Source of the DNA: Tribonema minus
Lineage: Eukaryota; Sar; Xanthophyceae; Tribonematales; Tribonemataceae
Assembly (NCBI GenBank): GCA_017506865.1
Contig: JAFCMP010000547.1
Location: forward strand, 1,302,001-1,366,000
Reading direction: 5' to 3'
Length of the DNA: 64,000 nucleotides
Positions 24,166 through 35,775 of this stretch are shown here, piece after piece. Under the pieces are notes generated by a model, which did not search any database, was not told where the DNA came from, and was given only the letters and a program-made list of their open reading frames with translations. The position numbers were made by a program, and so were the translations under genes. Position 1 is the first letter of the stretch; the number at the start of each line of letters is the position of its first letter.

Positions 24166-24274
24166 GATCCTCGAATTGACGTCAGAGAACATTTGAAAGG
24201 CCGGCCTGTAGCCCGTGCGTGAAGTGACCGACCCGGCGGCGATGCACTACCTTCCTGCAGATCTTGTCAGCATA

Positions 24275-24691
24275 CTAGCAGGCCTCCCAGTCGTCGTTGT
24301 CGTCGTCCTCCTGCCCGCCGCTGCAGTTGCTTTCTTCCGCGCTAGTTTGTGTTTGAGCGGGCTTCAAGTTGGAAGAGGCAGCTGCGGCAGCGGCTTGAGG
24401 GGCAGTCTGAGGTACGGTCGCCGCCGCAGCGGCCGCCTCGTTGCCAGGCGCAATGCCGTGTGTGTGTGGGGCTGGCTCAGTGGTCAGCGTCTCCGAGAGG
24501 CCGTGACGGCAGTTGCGGCGTACACCGCCTGCACTGCAGCGAGCCCCGGGGATCATCGACGCTGCGGCCGTCGTGTCTGCTGCCCACCGTAGCATTGATG
24601 CTGGGAGCTGCTCGGCAACAGCTGTGCACGACGTTTTGCCACCTAGGTACTGCAACAATAGTTGCTGGGCGATGAGCATGGACCATGGCAC
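24275..24691 (-). other. Unrecognised open frame, 138 codons
   Basis: Opens with ATG and ends in an acidic tail (GGQEDDDNDDWEAC). The middle has CSAGGVRRNCRHG and an Ala-rich segment. It lies just upstream, in the same direction, of the reverse transcriptase remnant, so it might be part of that element. No domain was recognised. Confidence 0.25.
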
Positions 24692-25199
24692 TGTATAAAT
24701 CCTTTACAAAATAACGATGACCGCATTGGTCATTGGGCAGTTGGCTTGGACCATGGCACTGTGTACAATGAGTTGCAAGGCAATGCAGAGCATCAGCCGT
24801 CCCCAGTTACAAAGCCGCCACGATCCAATTATGAGGCGGAATAAGGTATGCGGCCTAGCAGAACCTATTGCATGACGCACGAATATTCCTGCATGGCTGG
24901 GCTGGATCACGGTGGTCTGCACATTGCAGACAGCCACACCGACGGTCCAATCCTCACACGGTCAACATGATGCATGTACTGCCTCTGCTTGAAGAGTACA
25001 CGCTGTCTACATATGCACTGCAGGCAGCGCAAATTGGATGACTTGCGGACGGGATGCTTGAGACCGCTCACAGGGGCTTTTTGGCTCAGCTCCTACTGCC
25101 AGCAAACTACACATCAGGGTGGCATCAGAGGCGGCGTCATACGATAGCTCGGCGTATGGCGCGCTGTGTCCGGCTTCGAGCATACGCGTTGCACAAACA

Positions 25200-25420
25200 C
25201 GCAGGCTTGTCGTCCAGCGGTCCGTCATCTTCCAAAGATAGGCAACAAGGGGTCAGCACCAGTCTACAGCGAAGGAGGCAGCACAACTCTTTCCATTCAA
25301 ACCTTGTCACCTCGGTTTTCCATCATCAGTGCTGCGGACCACGCCTTCATTGCCGTTGCCATGCCCCTGAGGTTCACGCGCCGGATACCTACACGTCACG
25401 TCACGTGCGTCGCTCAAAAC
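25200..25420 (-). pseudogene. Decayed copy of PERK-like exon 1
   Basis: The minus strand reads LVLTPCCLSLEDDG and, in another frame, GVVRSTDDGKP, parallel to VLEPHCLSLEDGG and SVVTSTEDAKG of the PERK-like lumenal exon. Frames shift and stops occur between the blocks. It lies 15 kb from the gene, so exon 1 sequence has been copied more than once. Confidence 0.55.
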
Positions 25421-25429
25421 AGGAAGAAG

Positions 25430-26917
25430 CCCAAACAAGCGCATCGAAGTGCACACAAGTTGCCCGCAACGGCGGACCTGTTGGGGTCCTTTTTTGGAAT
25501 TCGCCGGAGCTGGCTTTGAGGACTGCTTCGCTACTTTGCGAGCAAGCGGTGTTACGGCGCAATGTTGACCAGGCTGGTGGGCATCAGTTCAGCTTATTCA
25601 TTACTCATTTGGGCCGCAGCGATAGCAGGACACCATCATGCGAGCTGAAGCGCGAAGAGCAGTGCGTCTGCTGTGCTTGGGGGCGCCTGCAGTTGCGCTG
25701 GGGGCACAACAGTATGCATGCGAGGGAGGCATAGACCTGTGCTCTGGATGCGGCGGACCCAATGCGATGGTGAGTAGCGACATGGGCGTGTAGCCCTGGG
25801 GGCATTCAATGAAAGTCGAAGTGCGTCAACTGGCGCGGGGCACCTTGTCGCATCACGCCTCGCGTCCACGTATGCCCGCATCATGCAAATAGAACGCTTG
25901 CACTTTGATGCAGGCACCGCGGACCTCGTGCCCGGTGCTGACCGTGAGACGGGCGAGGATAGAACAGCTGCCGCACCTGCCTTTGGAAATTCATGTTTCG
26001 TGACTACAGCAAAAAAGTAGTTGTTATTTCAACAACAGGCAGAACAATTGCCAGTACATAAGTCTTCTTTGAAAGAGCTTGCCGAAACAGTCGAGTACAT
26101 GCAGGCATGGCTCCCAAGACCGCCGGGCAGATGCTTTCATGGGGCCATTGATCAGTTCAAGACACAGAGAGTGTGTGTCTCAGCTACTACGGCGTGAATG
26201 GTCGGGACTGGTCGTGCTGTTGCTGTGCGCGACCTGTTCTGTGCAGCATCTCTGGGCCATAAGCACAGGCATGACTCACAAACAAACTGCAAGAGTCATT
26301 GCGTACGCAGGCATATCGTTGATGTATCCACTTGGTGCTCGGTACAACCAACGTCTGGGGCACTGTCATGCATTCACAAGACTTTATGACATGGTCTTGG
26401 AGGGTATGACTGCCACCCTACCACGCCATGCGCTGGATGCAGTAGCCTGCTAGAACAAGAACTGTGATGCTTGGGGAGCGCTGAGATGTGAAAGTGATGC
26501 TCAACTTGGGCAGCCAGCCGAGCAAGCCCTCTGAAGGCAGAATGTGCGCCAACAAGCAATGCATTCCTTTTAGAAGCAGACTTGCCTTCACTGTGGCCAC
26601 GAGAGTGTTATGGTCTGCCACGTAGCACGCGGTGCAGTGCTGTCATTCACCACATATCGTGACATATTGCCTGTGATGTACCTTATGCTGGACCATCACA
26701 TGGAAGCGGGACTTCGAGCTAGGCGTAGCACTTGTGCGGCGATGTGCAAGCAGTACTTGAGAAGTGTGCCAGGTGACTTGCCATCACCGGAATGGGGTAA
26801 GGTGTAGAGTTAGGGGTAGAGTTAGGCAAGCTCAGTGAATAGCCTTGTGGATGTCAATGTGCCAACGCAATGCTGACGATGCTGACACGCCACGTGGTTC
26901 TGACCCACCACTTCCAG
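25430..26917. other. No supported gene
   Basis: Short open frames only. A plus frame near 26.2 kb has a hydrophobic stretch (LVVLLLCATCSVQHLWA) that could be a signal-peptide exon of the surface-protein gene at 26918, but neither a start context nor phase could be fixed. Confidence 0.35.
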
Positions 26918-29900
26918 GGCATCTGGGGGCAGCAGCCCTGCTTCAACTATAACCCTGGCACCTGCGACATCACTTTCAAGGACAGCCAGCCAACGTACGG
27001 AAACGGTGCATACCCCAAGAATATCAGGCAGCTGACCCTGCCGGCCGTGAGCAAGTTTGCGGGCGTGCCGATACCCCTTCATGACCCCGATGCAAACTTT
27101 CTGGTCGATGCCAAAACAGGTACTTCAACCCTCCAAGGAACACTTTATCATAGAAGTATGTGCACGTTGATTAACTGGCGTTTGTACCACAGCGTCACAA
27201 TGTCACATGAGGATGGCATCAGTTCCGCATCCTGGAAGGCAGTGCTCACACTTCACGTGCGATGATCGAAGCAGACACAATTGCAGCATTTGTGCGCCAG
27301 CCTTTGCGCGTACATGTGTCTCTCACTTGCCAGTCGCAGGACAATCTTGCAGCAGTTCATGCAAGGCCAGCCAAGCCCCTTCATTGCCTCCCATGTCGAT
27401 TTGAAAGGGGCAAGGGCCCCAAGCAGCCTGCCATTTGGCGACATTGCTTCAACTGCGGCTACTGTAGTTGTGAATCGTCACATTATGCGGCTTGTCAACT
27501 GCGCGCACTGAGAGCCTTCATGACCTTCCTCAGCGCAATCACAAAAACACTAAGTTGCTACTCACAAGGTACTCCGCCAAACCAGAAGGCAGTCGTTCAT
27601 CGCTTGAGGTGCCTGTGGTCACCTCATGCGCCATTCCGTGTGCGCGCGTGGGCGCCTTTGCCTGATCATGTGGCTGATGCTTGCAGTGCGCTGTCTCTTG
27701 TGACCGCGCGGGGCAAAGCCTACTGCTCACCGTAACCCTGACCCTAATTCTCACCCAAACCCTAAGCGTGCCGGTGCCCCCCCGCCCCCCCACGCAGGCG
27801 AGCGGCTCACCAACTGCCAGGTGACGGGCGTCGTGCGCACTGTTAAACCTAACGCTAACTCCAACCCTAACCCCAACCCTAACCCTTAGCGTGCGCGGTG
27901 TCCCCCACGCCCCCCCCCGCAGGTGCACGGCTCACCAACTGCCAGATGACGGGCGTCGCATAGCCTACCGTTAACCCTAACCCTACCCCTAACCCAAACC
28001 CTAACCTTAACCCTAACCCTAGTCCTAACCCTAAGCATGCGTACCCCCCCCGCAGGCGCGCGGCTCACCAACTGCCAGGTGACGGGCGTCGCGTACGTCG
28101 CGTGCGCGCAGGACCTGCAGTACAGGAACGTCGACTGCGAACTTCAGAACGCCTACGCGAACCTCAAGAGCTTCGCCAGCGCCCCTGCCAACGCCGACGC
28201 CGTCCCCACCATGTCCCTCAACGCTCAGTTCACGGTCACCGCAGCCGGCGCAGTCGCCGCCGCGCCAATTGCCGCGGCCACCGCCGTGAGCTTGTACAGC
28301 GCGCTGTCGGGCACTGCCACAGTGCTCAGCATGTCGTGCGACGCGGTGGCGGCGGCGGGCGGCGGCGCCGCGCTGCGCGTCGACTCGTGCCTCATGTTCG
28401 AGGCGGTGCCGACGAACGAGTCGCCGGACCTGGTCAAGCAGGTGCGTGGGTATGTAGGTATGCGGACACCGCTGTGCTGAGCGCTGAGATGTAGTGGACC
28501 CGCGTGCTGCTCCGCAGAATCACACCCTTTGGGACATTGTGCCTGGTACGTCTGCAGCATGATTGTCATCCATTTGCTGCAGCTGCTCTTGAGAGCGCTT
28601 GGCGCAGCGGGTGTGCGGCGGCGCGTCAGTACTGCCACGCTTGCGTGAGCAAAGCGCACATCATGCACACCTGTGAACAACACTTCAGCGATTATGACTG
28701 AAGCATAGTTTCATGGAGCTCTGTCGCGAGACCGCATCAGTCTCCTCATGTTCTGCCAAGATGCGTGCATGCTAATTGGCCATGAGTCAAACAGTGCCCC
28801 CGTATCCAGAGTCGTCAAAAGACTTCATTGATTTTCATTGTGCAATACCGCGCAGGCCGCGACCACGGACTTGAACATCAAGTACCGCTTCAGCGACCCG
28901 CCAGTGGCGACGCTCCGCTTCAACAACGTAACCGACGGCACCGACAAGAGCACGGACACCATGCTCAACGCGGACAACCCCATCGTCACGCAGCTCGGCA
29001 CGGCGCCCGCCTACTGCAACGACGAAGACGCAGAATACCAGGGGGAGGACGGGGCGTGGTACCGCTACTTCCGCGGCTCCGACGGCCACTACGTCAACAT
29101 GACGCACATTGTGTACGTGGACGCCGCGTACGCGTACTCGTCAACCATGCAGGTGCGTGTAGGTTGTTCAAGCGACTGCTGTGACACGGCGGCAGAAGGG
29201 TCGCGTGAATTCGTCAACTTGAAGTTCAATCGCCCGATGTCTGCTGGGCTTCGCTGGGCGTTTTGAGAGCATTCAACAGTTGCCGCTGCTAAAAAACGGC
29301 ATTGTGTACGTGGACGCCGCATACGCGTACGCGTCGACCATGCAGGTGCGTGAGAGCTGTGTGGCGCTGCTGCGACGCGACGGCGAGGCGTCGCGAGAGT
29401 GTGAATGCGTCCACTTGAGGTTCAATCGCCCGATGCAGCAGACAGCAGACAGCGGGCTTTACGCCCCTATCGCGCTGGGCATTTTGAGAGCATTCAACAG
29501 TTGCCACTGCTTAAAAACCGGCGTAAAACTTGTGCGGTGGAAGATACCATGTGTGCTGTCAACCGCTACTTCCGCGGCTCCGATGACCACTACGTCAACA
29601 CGACGCACATTGTGTACGTGGACGCCGCGTACGCGTACGCGTCGACCATGCAGGTGCGTGGGGGTTGTTCAAGCGACTGTTGTGACACGGCGGCAGAAGG
29701 GTCGCGTGAATTCGTCAACTTGAAGTTAAATCGCGCGATGTCTGCTGGGCTTCGCTGGGCGTTTCGAGAGCATTCAACAGTTGCTGCTGCTTAAAAAACG
29801 GCGTCGTGTACTTGGACGACGCGTACGCGTACGCGTCGACCATGCAGGTGCGTGAGAGGGCTGTCCGCGCTGCGGCGCGACTGCTGCGACATGACCCGCG

Positions 29901-30892
29901 AAGCGTGAATGTGTCAACTTGAACTTAAATCGCCCTGCTCCTGCTGGGCTTTTCAGCATGTCCCTGTCACACAGGGCGTCGCGGGCGCTCAACAGTTTCC
30001 GCTGCCCGAACGCGGCGCAGAAACTGTGAGGTGGAAGATACCACGCATGTTGTCAGCAGGAAGCAGTGGCTGGTTCCCCCTTGGGGGCACGGTCTGCTGA
30101 GCAATGCTTTGCCACCGTGAACACTGGATGGCCACATGCAAACAAACGCACACGACACCCATCAGCGCCGCTCCGCGCACGCGACGCCCCCCCACACGCA
30201 TGTCCAGTAAAGCTAATACTTCTATACCCGATTGAGCACTCCACACGCTGTCACCTGCAAATACTCCACGCGCAAATACCTCACAGTTGCTTGTAGTCAA
30301 GGTGTAGATAAACGCGCGTGTGGCACCCATCAGCAACGCTCTGCGCGCGCCCCCCACCCCCCCCCTCAGGTCGTCTGGGCGCTGCTAAATTTTGGTCGGC
30401 TCCACTGCACAGGCGCAGCACATGCAAGTGCACTCTGCCACAACCTTCCACATTTAGATGCACTCTATCAGACGCTCCACGTGCCACCACCTACGGAACA
30501 CCGCATGGCCACATGTAAACACACGCACGTGATACTCATCAGCGCCGCTCCGACCCCCCCCCGCCCCCCCCCATCAGATCCCCTGGCAGCCGCTCTACGA
30601 CGTCGTCACGGCGCGCAACCTGCGCATGCGCGTCGCCTGCTACAACGAGGTCGGCTGGAACCTCGGCGACGGCTACCTCTACTTCGCCTCCGCCTACGGC
30701 GCCCCCCTCGCCGCCGCCATGACCGTCGCGTGCGCCCCCGGCAGCTGGTCAGACGCGTTCTGCGGCAAGCTCCTGCCCGCAGGCGCGGTCGCCGATGAGA
30801 CGGGCAGCAGCGGCGCGGCGTCTCAACGCGTAGGGCACGCCGTTGCGGCGGCGGCGGCGGCTGCGGCGGCGGTCGCGGCGCTGATGCTGTAG
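26918..30892 (+). CDS. Predicted GPI-anchored surface protein, unknown family
   Basis: Four phase-consistent exons: 26918-27119, 28056-28441, 28856-29152 and 30578-30892 (stop TAG). The start exon is missing; upstream signal sequence is expected. The protein has scattered cysteines (QPCFNYNPGTCDI; TNCQVTGVAYVACAQ), possible N-glycosylation sites (NVTDG, NMTH), an aromatic repeat-like motif (IVYVDAAYAYSS; GYLYFASAYGAPL) followed by APGSWSDAFCGK, and a small-residue stretch (ETGSSGAAS) followed by an Ala-rich hydrophobic end (VAAAAAAAAAVAALML). That ending fits a GPI attachment signal, so a cell-surface location is inferred. The related minus-strand gene at 32813 shares the aromatic motif and APGSW. 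I do not recognise the family and assign no function. Confidence 0.62.
27730..28040 (+). repeat. Interstitial telomere-like CCCTAA tracts
   Basis: Degenerate CCCTAA/CCTAACC stretches at 27732-27770, 27845-27890 and 27965-28035 lie between the repeated acceptor copies. Shorter ones occur at about 6784, 49370, 53757, 55110, 58096 and 62083. Confidence 0.85.
27791..28100 (+). repeat. Three tandem copies of an acceptor plus exon start
   Basis: CGCAGG followed by CGGCTCACCAACTGCCAG and GACGGGCGTCG occurs at 27794, 27920 and 28053, spaced 126 and 133 bp. Only the last copy continues into the exon. The first two break off within 45 bp into CCCTAA-type repeats. Confidence 0.88.
29105..29850 (+). repeat. 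Four tandem copies of an exon end plus donor
   Basis: The end of the third surface-protein exon (TACGTGGACGCCGC, then GACCATGCAG, then donor GTGCGTG) is repeated at 29301-29345, 29563-29653 and 29802-29847 after the true end at 29152. The copies also share intron sequence (AACTTGAAGTTCAATCGC; AGCATTCAACAGTTGC). Each keeps a GTGCGTG donor but lacks an intact acceptor side. Confidence 0.88.
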
Positions 30893-32812
30893 TCGGGTGG
30901 GAGCAGCGTGCGCACTTCAAGTTGGAATTCTGGTTGCGGTGCTGCGGCGGAGAGAGCGTAGCGCCTGGTCGGCGCTTGCGCGGAGGCTCGAAGACAGTGC
31001 TGGCAGACACCAGATGTGCGATGGTTGCAGTTAAAGTGCTGGTGTTCGCCGCGCACGCTAGGACGCGCGGTCTGCCGCCAAGCGCTGCCACAGCTGCGCA
31101 TTTACAAAGCAGTGTAGCTACGAGACTGTACGTTGCTTCCGCCTCCGCTTTGTTGTGTGAAGGTCACCACCCACGTGAGTAAGCAGGATACAAGGTGTAA
31201 ATAAGGACTGTTTCAAATAAATACAATCAGGCAGTAGTGCGTAGACGCCCAATCCAGCAACAGTGCCATCACAGACAGACATCCCTCCAATACAAGTACG
31301 GACTACCCCTCTTCAATAACTGCACCGCGTGCCTGCCCTTGTGACTTTGCATTGCTGCCAATACGCACGCATCATGATGTGCTTCTTTTGCAAGGCCGTA
31401 CGGGAAGCCTTTGCTCTGTGAGTCACCAAGATCTGTGCAGCTCCTTGTGGCGACATCACGCGTCAGCATATAGGATGTTGGCTTGCAAAACTACAACAAA
31501 TATACTATGTTGGCTTGCAAAACTACAACACACACTGCCCAAGTTTCTCAAGCGTACGTGTTGCCATTGGTAGGTGAATCACATGAATGTGGGGTATGCT
31601 TGACTCCTGACGAATGCACTGACAATGCGTCAAATGCAACATGATGAGGTTATCAATGTGTGAACTTGCGCAATGATCAATGCGCTGAGCGACCATTTTA
31701 GCGTATGCAAACGCCTGAGAGTGTCTGGTGCTGTAATTAAGATCTGACAACAATTATGTCAGCTGTGTATGTGCATAAGCTTGGTAGGATTATGCCACTG
31801 AACCACAAGCTAAAGAGACGCATTTCGTTGGCAACAACCTCGACAGAGCCGATTGTCACCTGCACAGCAATATATGTGCAGGCTGCGCTCTTCAGCGCAT
31901 GCATGCCCTAGTAGCACTGACACTGGGAATGCTGAGCGCTGCTGTAACGCACCCTAGACTAGCTTATGCCTTTATGCATGGCCAAGCCGTGCTGAGAGGC
32001 GACAAGTCCGGTTACAGAAGTGAACTTGAAGTTCAACAGCTGCATGTCAGAGTACCAAGAACAGCCATTGCCTCATGCTTCTAACTGCGGTCACTGGAAG
32101 TAAGCATACGTTGAATGAGAGGCTAATGGCAGGTGACTGTAGCTACACACACACACATCACAATGTATGAACAGGGAAAACTTCGGTTATGCAAGGAGCT
32201 GAACGAGGAGTCTCACATGTGCTGCTCTGTGTTGACAATGCAGAGGCGCAAGGTGAATTTCACACACAAACAGTGGCTCTGCAAATGTTGCCGGTGGATG
32301 CTCTCACGACATGCCACCAGCAATGCTGAACCCCTCTTCCAACACTGCAGTATCATCTGAATCATCAGGGCATGGCACACGACAGCACCAGGCGTAGTTA
32401 GAAGTAGGCATCCAGTGCGCATTGACAGTCAAACTCATGGGGCGGAGCTGTGACTGGGGAAGAGTGTTAGCATGGCGCTGCTCTCCGATGAGGGTTGCAC
32501 ACCCTAGTTGTTGCATTGTCATAGCGCACTGCACAGCATGACACTGAATAAAGCCCCTGTTGACACATGTTCAGCACCAGGTGGGCAGCGAACAATTCCA
32601 ATGCGGTGGCCTGCGCTGCTTGTGAATGATGAAAGAAAAGAAAGTGTGGTGTATGCGCATGCTTCAAAGGCAGCAGACATGCACAACGACACACTGCAAA
32701 CACGCAACACAGCACTGTGTGCTTTGTGGCTACAGTGAAATTATTCTCAGCTTCTAAACCCAACAGTAATCTTGCTCTGATGCAGAGCGCAAGCGTGCAC
32801 TCCTAGTATACC
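30893..32812. other. No supported gene
   Basis: Intergenic DNA between two convergent surface-protein-like genes. Only short open frames were seen, with no repeats of note apart from GAACTTGAAGTTC at about 32020. Confidence 0.5.
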
Positions 32813-33325
32813 TCAGTGCGTGCCAGCCACATAAGCGCGCGCTGAGGGAGCATACAACTTGAAGTACCTGGCGGTTTTGCACCCGTACATGCACGTATGC
32901 AAGTTTGTCAGAATAGCCATGACAACGTACTGCTGCCCCAACCCGCAATCGCACTGGAACAGCTCGTGCGCGGTAGGAAAGTTCACTGCGGTCCACAAAG
33001 AGCTCAAAAGGCCAAATCCCAACGCAGCGGTCACGCGCTCGTTGACCATCGCGCCGTTGAAAAATGCCTCCCATGACCCGGGCGCGATGTTGCCCTTGTA
33101 CGGAGTCATCACGTACGGCGTGCGCCGGCGCTCGTACGCCGCGTCTGCGTACACGGAGTAGGTGACGCCGTCTGCGACCATGTTCGCGCGCAGCACGGGG
33201 TCGAGATTGCACTCCTGCATGATTCCGGCATCGAGCGCCCTGCCCGCATACGCATCGGTGAGGTGCCTTATGATCCCGTCAGGCGTGTAGACCGCCTGAA
33301 ACTTGAGGGTCTGCACGCTGTCTCT
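32813..33325 (-). CDS. Relative of the surface-protein gene, partial
   Basis: Open minus frame after a candidate acceptor (AACGACAG at about 33326). It contains DSVQTLKFQAVYTPDG, DGVTYSVYADAAY and NIAPGSWEAFFNG, which align with LNIKYRFSDPP, DGYLYFASAYG and CAPGSWSDAFCG of the plus-strand gene. A hydrophobic stretch (VTAALGFGLLSSLWTAV) follows, but the frame runs on to 32813, so the true 3' end is uncertain. Upstream exons were not resolved. The two genes are convergent, suggesting an inverted duplication of a family member. Confidence 0.45.
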   Translation of the reverse strand, partial: RDSVQTLKFQAVYTPDGIIRHLTDAYAGRALDAGIMQECNLDPVLRANMVADGVTYSVYADAAYERRRTPYVMTPYKGNIAPGSWEAFFNGAMVNERVTAALGFGLLSSLWTAVNFPTAHELFQCDCGLGQQYVVMAILTNLHTCMYGCKTARYFKLYAPSARAYVAGTH

Positions 33326-33476
33326 GTCGTTGTAGAGCATGCGCGGTCCCACATGAGGCCGCGGTATCTTGTGTACGGTGCTGCCCATGTATGCCCATAC
33401 GGGTCTAGTGGCGCCCCTCTGTCGGAAATTGCCTGAGCGTACGAAGCGAGTCGAGGCTTGACGGCTTCGATCTGGA

Positions 33477-33720
33477 GCTCGAGAACGAGGTGCCCAAGCC
33501 TGCGCATGCAGAAAACGTGCGTTGAGTGTCGGCGTATGCTACATACTGCAAAACAACCTGGAGCTCGAAAATGAGGTGTCCAAGCCTGAGCACACAGAGC
33601 GCGCGCAGAGTATCGGCGTATGGTACTGCGAGACAACCTGAAGCTAGATAACAAGGTGCCCAAGCCTGCGCACGCAGAAACGTGCGTCAAGTGTCGGCGT
33701 ATGGTACTGCGAGGCAACGC
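33477..33720 (-). repeat. Three tandem exon-like units upstream of the partial gene
   Basis: A unit of about 80 bp is repeated three times. On the minus strand each copy begins after a GCAG acceptor-like site with TACGCCGA-type sequence (about 33531, 33612 and 33692) and continues through GGCTTGGGCACCTCGTTCTC. This is the same kind of junction repeat seen in other genes here. Confidence 0.65.
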
Positions 33721-33934
33721 TATACCTCCTAGTGGGGCAATGGGCAGAAGTGTGCTATGCAATAACACGGTATATGTATCCCATATGTGCTATGCAATAA
33801 CATGGTACATCCCCTTGCAGCCAGCTTCAACAAAACCACTCACCCGCACGACAGGCTGTACAGAATGCTGCACAAGGGATGTGACCTGCTGAGACGAGGT
33901 ACAAAAAGCTCAGAGCATCACCTCACCTGCCATA

Positions 33935-34290
33935 GATGTGTGTGATGCAGATGTGTGTGATGCACCAGCTGTAGGCTGCTTCGATGTCCGTTTCCTCTAC
34001 ACCCCAGAAGTCTGCCTCACTAACATAGGTCCGTGGATGCGCCAGCATATGCAGAGTGATATTCAGCACGTCCGCGCCAGGCAGCTTCCCCCGCCGCCCG
34101 AGCAGCTGCACGCTGTCGGGAATTTGCAGCACTTCCAGCAACTCAGGGATGTCGGCATGTAAGAATCGGAACTCCTCAGCAAAATCCTCTTCGCCCATGC
34201 GTTTGCGATGGTCCTTCAACGAGCGCCGTTGACGTTGCGGTGGAGTGTGGAGATCCTCGTATTTCTGAGCCCTGATGGCTGCCAGCTCAA
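33935..34290 (-). pseudogene. Harbinger-like transposase N-terminal fragment
   Basis: Minus frame with RSLKDHRKRMGEEDFAEEF, then IPELLEVLQIPDSVQLLG, then ADVLNITLHMLAHPRTYVSE and FWGVEETDIEAAYSW. The order (F-R-F, leucine-rich helix, I-P-x-x-V, a helix with R-L-A-x-P-like spacing, F-G-x-x-x-x-I) resembles the domain that precedes the DDE catalytic core in PIF/Harbinger transposases and HARBI1. No catalytic part follows in the window, so it is a fragment or one exon. Confidence 0.5.
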
Positions 34291-34299
34291 GCAGCTTTC

Positions 34300-35775
34300 G
34301 TACATGCTATCCTCTTGAAACGATCAGACACGTCCGGTTCCTCCATTACCTGCTGCACTACAAGCAACAGTGCATCCTGCTCCTCACGGTGGACTCTGGC
34401 AGCCTTGCTTGCACGCGGCATGCCGACTCCTGCACAAACAAAAACGCCATCAAAGTTTCAGTTCATAACTTCAAACTTCAAGCTGGAATCTTCAAGTGAA
34501 CTTGGAAAAAGTTCCTTGCTCTTGCACAGGTTTCATGTGATGCAAATCACAGTGAGTTGGTCAATATGCAGGAAAGCTGTCTTCAGGATACTATGGTCGA
34601 TGTGTGAGCTCAAAAGTTCAAACACACCAGTAGGAAGGGGAGGGGGGGTCATGGCGTATGAGCGCATGTCGTTTGTGTAATGGATTCTGCAGCCGTGAGC
34701 CATTATTGCTGCCGCCTTTGGGACGGAACGATGGGGCGGGGCATAAATAGTTTATGTCAACGGCCATTATGGGTGACATGTCTCATACATCAAAACTGTA
34801 CGATGACAACGGCTTCGTAGAGAAAAGCCTGTCAATTTTAGCATTAACAAGTGTATCGTGACAGAGCGTACGCAATCATCTCCCTAGCACAATGGACCTT
34901 GCAGTCACCGATGCAATGCAGTACACATGGGCCAAGCGTGTCCAATGGCTACATGGAGCATCCGGTCGGCCCCGACGCATGTGATGCACACGATGGTGAC
35001 CATCTTGACCAATTGGGCAGAATCTCACACAGCGGTGCACAGGATGCAGCACCAAAACAGCATCAAGAACACGTGTCATGTGCAAAGGAGGTGGCAACAT
35101 GGATGCTGCGGCCTTCCCTTTTGTCTCCACAGAAAGGTAATTCGTGGCCTGCGGCGACGCACGTGGGAACCGCTGTAACGCTGTGCGGTGCACAGCAGTG
35201 CACAGGGCTCTGTGACCGAGCTGATAAAGCAGTCCGCCACTTCAAACTGCCATCTTGTTGATTGGGTGCCTTATGGTCGCATACCAGCCCCCCCCGCACC
35301 CCCCCCCCCAATCCCAACAGTGGTCTCCTCGCTCCGTCACAGCGCGCCGCGCGCAACAAAGAGCAACACACAAATGCGCGCGACACATTTGCACACCCAC
35401 AACTTACAACTGCGTGCGGACAGACGTCCTGGCATCCCCCCTCTGCGTGCCTCCGCCACCACCGCCCCCAGGTCAGGCCCGCTCAGAGCACAGCATCTGC
35501 CGCTCTCATCATGACTCGCGGCACGACAGTGGGCGCTAGTGAGACGCAACATGCGCTCCTGCGGCCGGCCGCACCATCCGTAAGAGGCGCAGTTGGTGAT
35601 CCCCCCCCCCCCCCCCCTCATGACGATCTGCAACCAGAAAAAGTGTTCAGCCCCCCAACGCGCTATCTCCGCACCGGCGCCAGCACAGCCACAGCTCCAC
35701 TGCCGCCGCATTGCCTCACAGCCGACGCGCTCCGTTCCGAGTCACCGTCGCCGCAGTCAAGACAGCGGGGGCAGC
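34300..35775. other. No supported gene
   Basis: Short open frames only. It includes C-rich runs near 35285 and 35600 and ends at the SR-protein stop codon. Part of it is presumably that gene's 3' untranslated region. Confidence 0.45.

Noticed and set aside
27730..28040. A chromosome end
   Set aside because: CCCTAA tracts are short, degenerate and embedded between exons of one gene.
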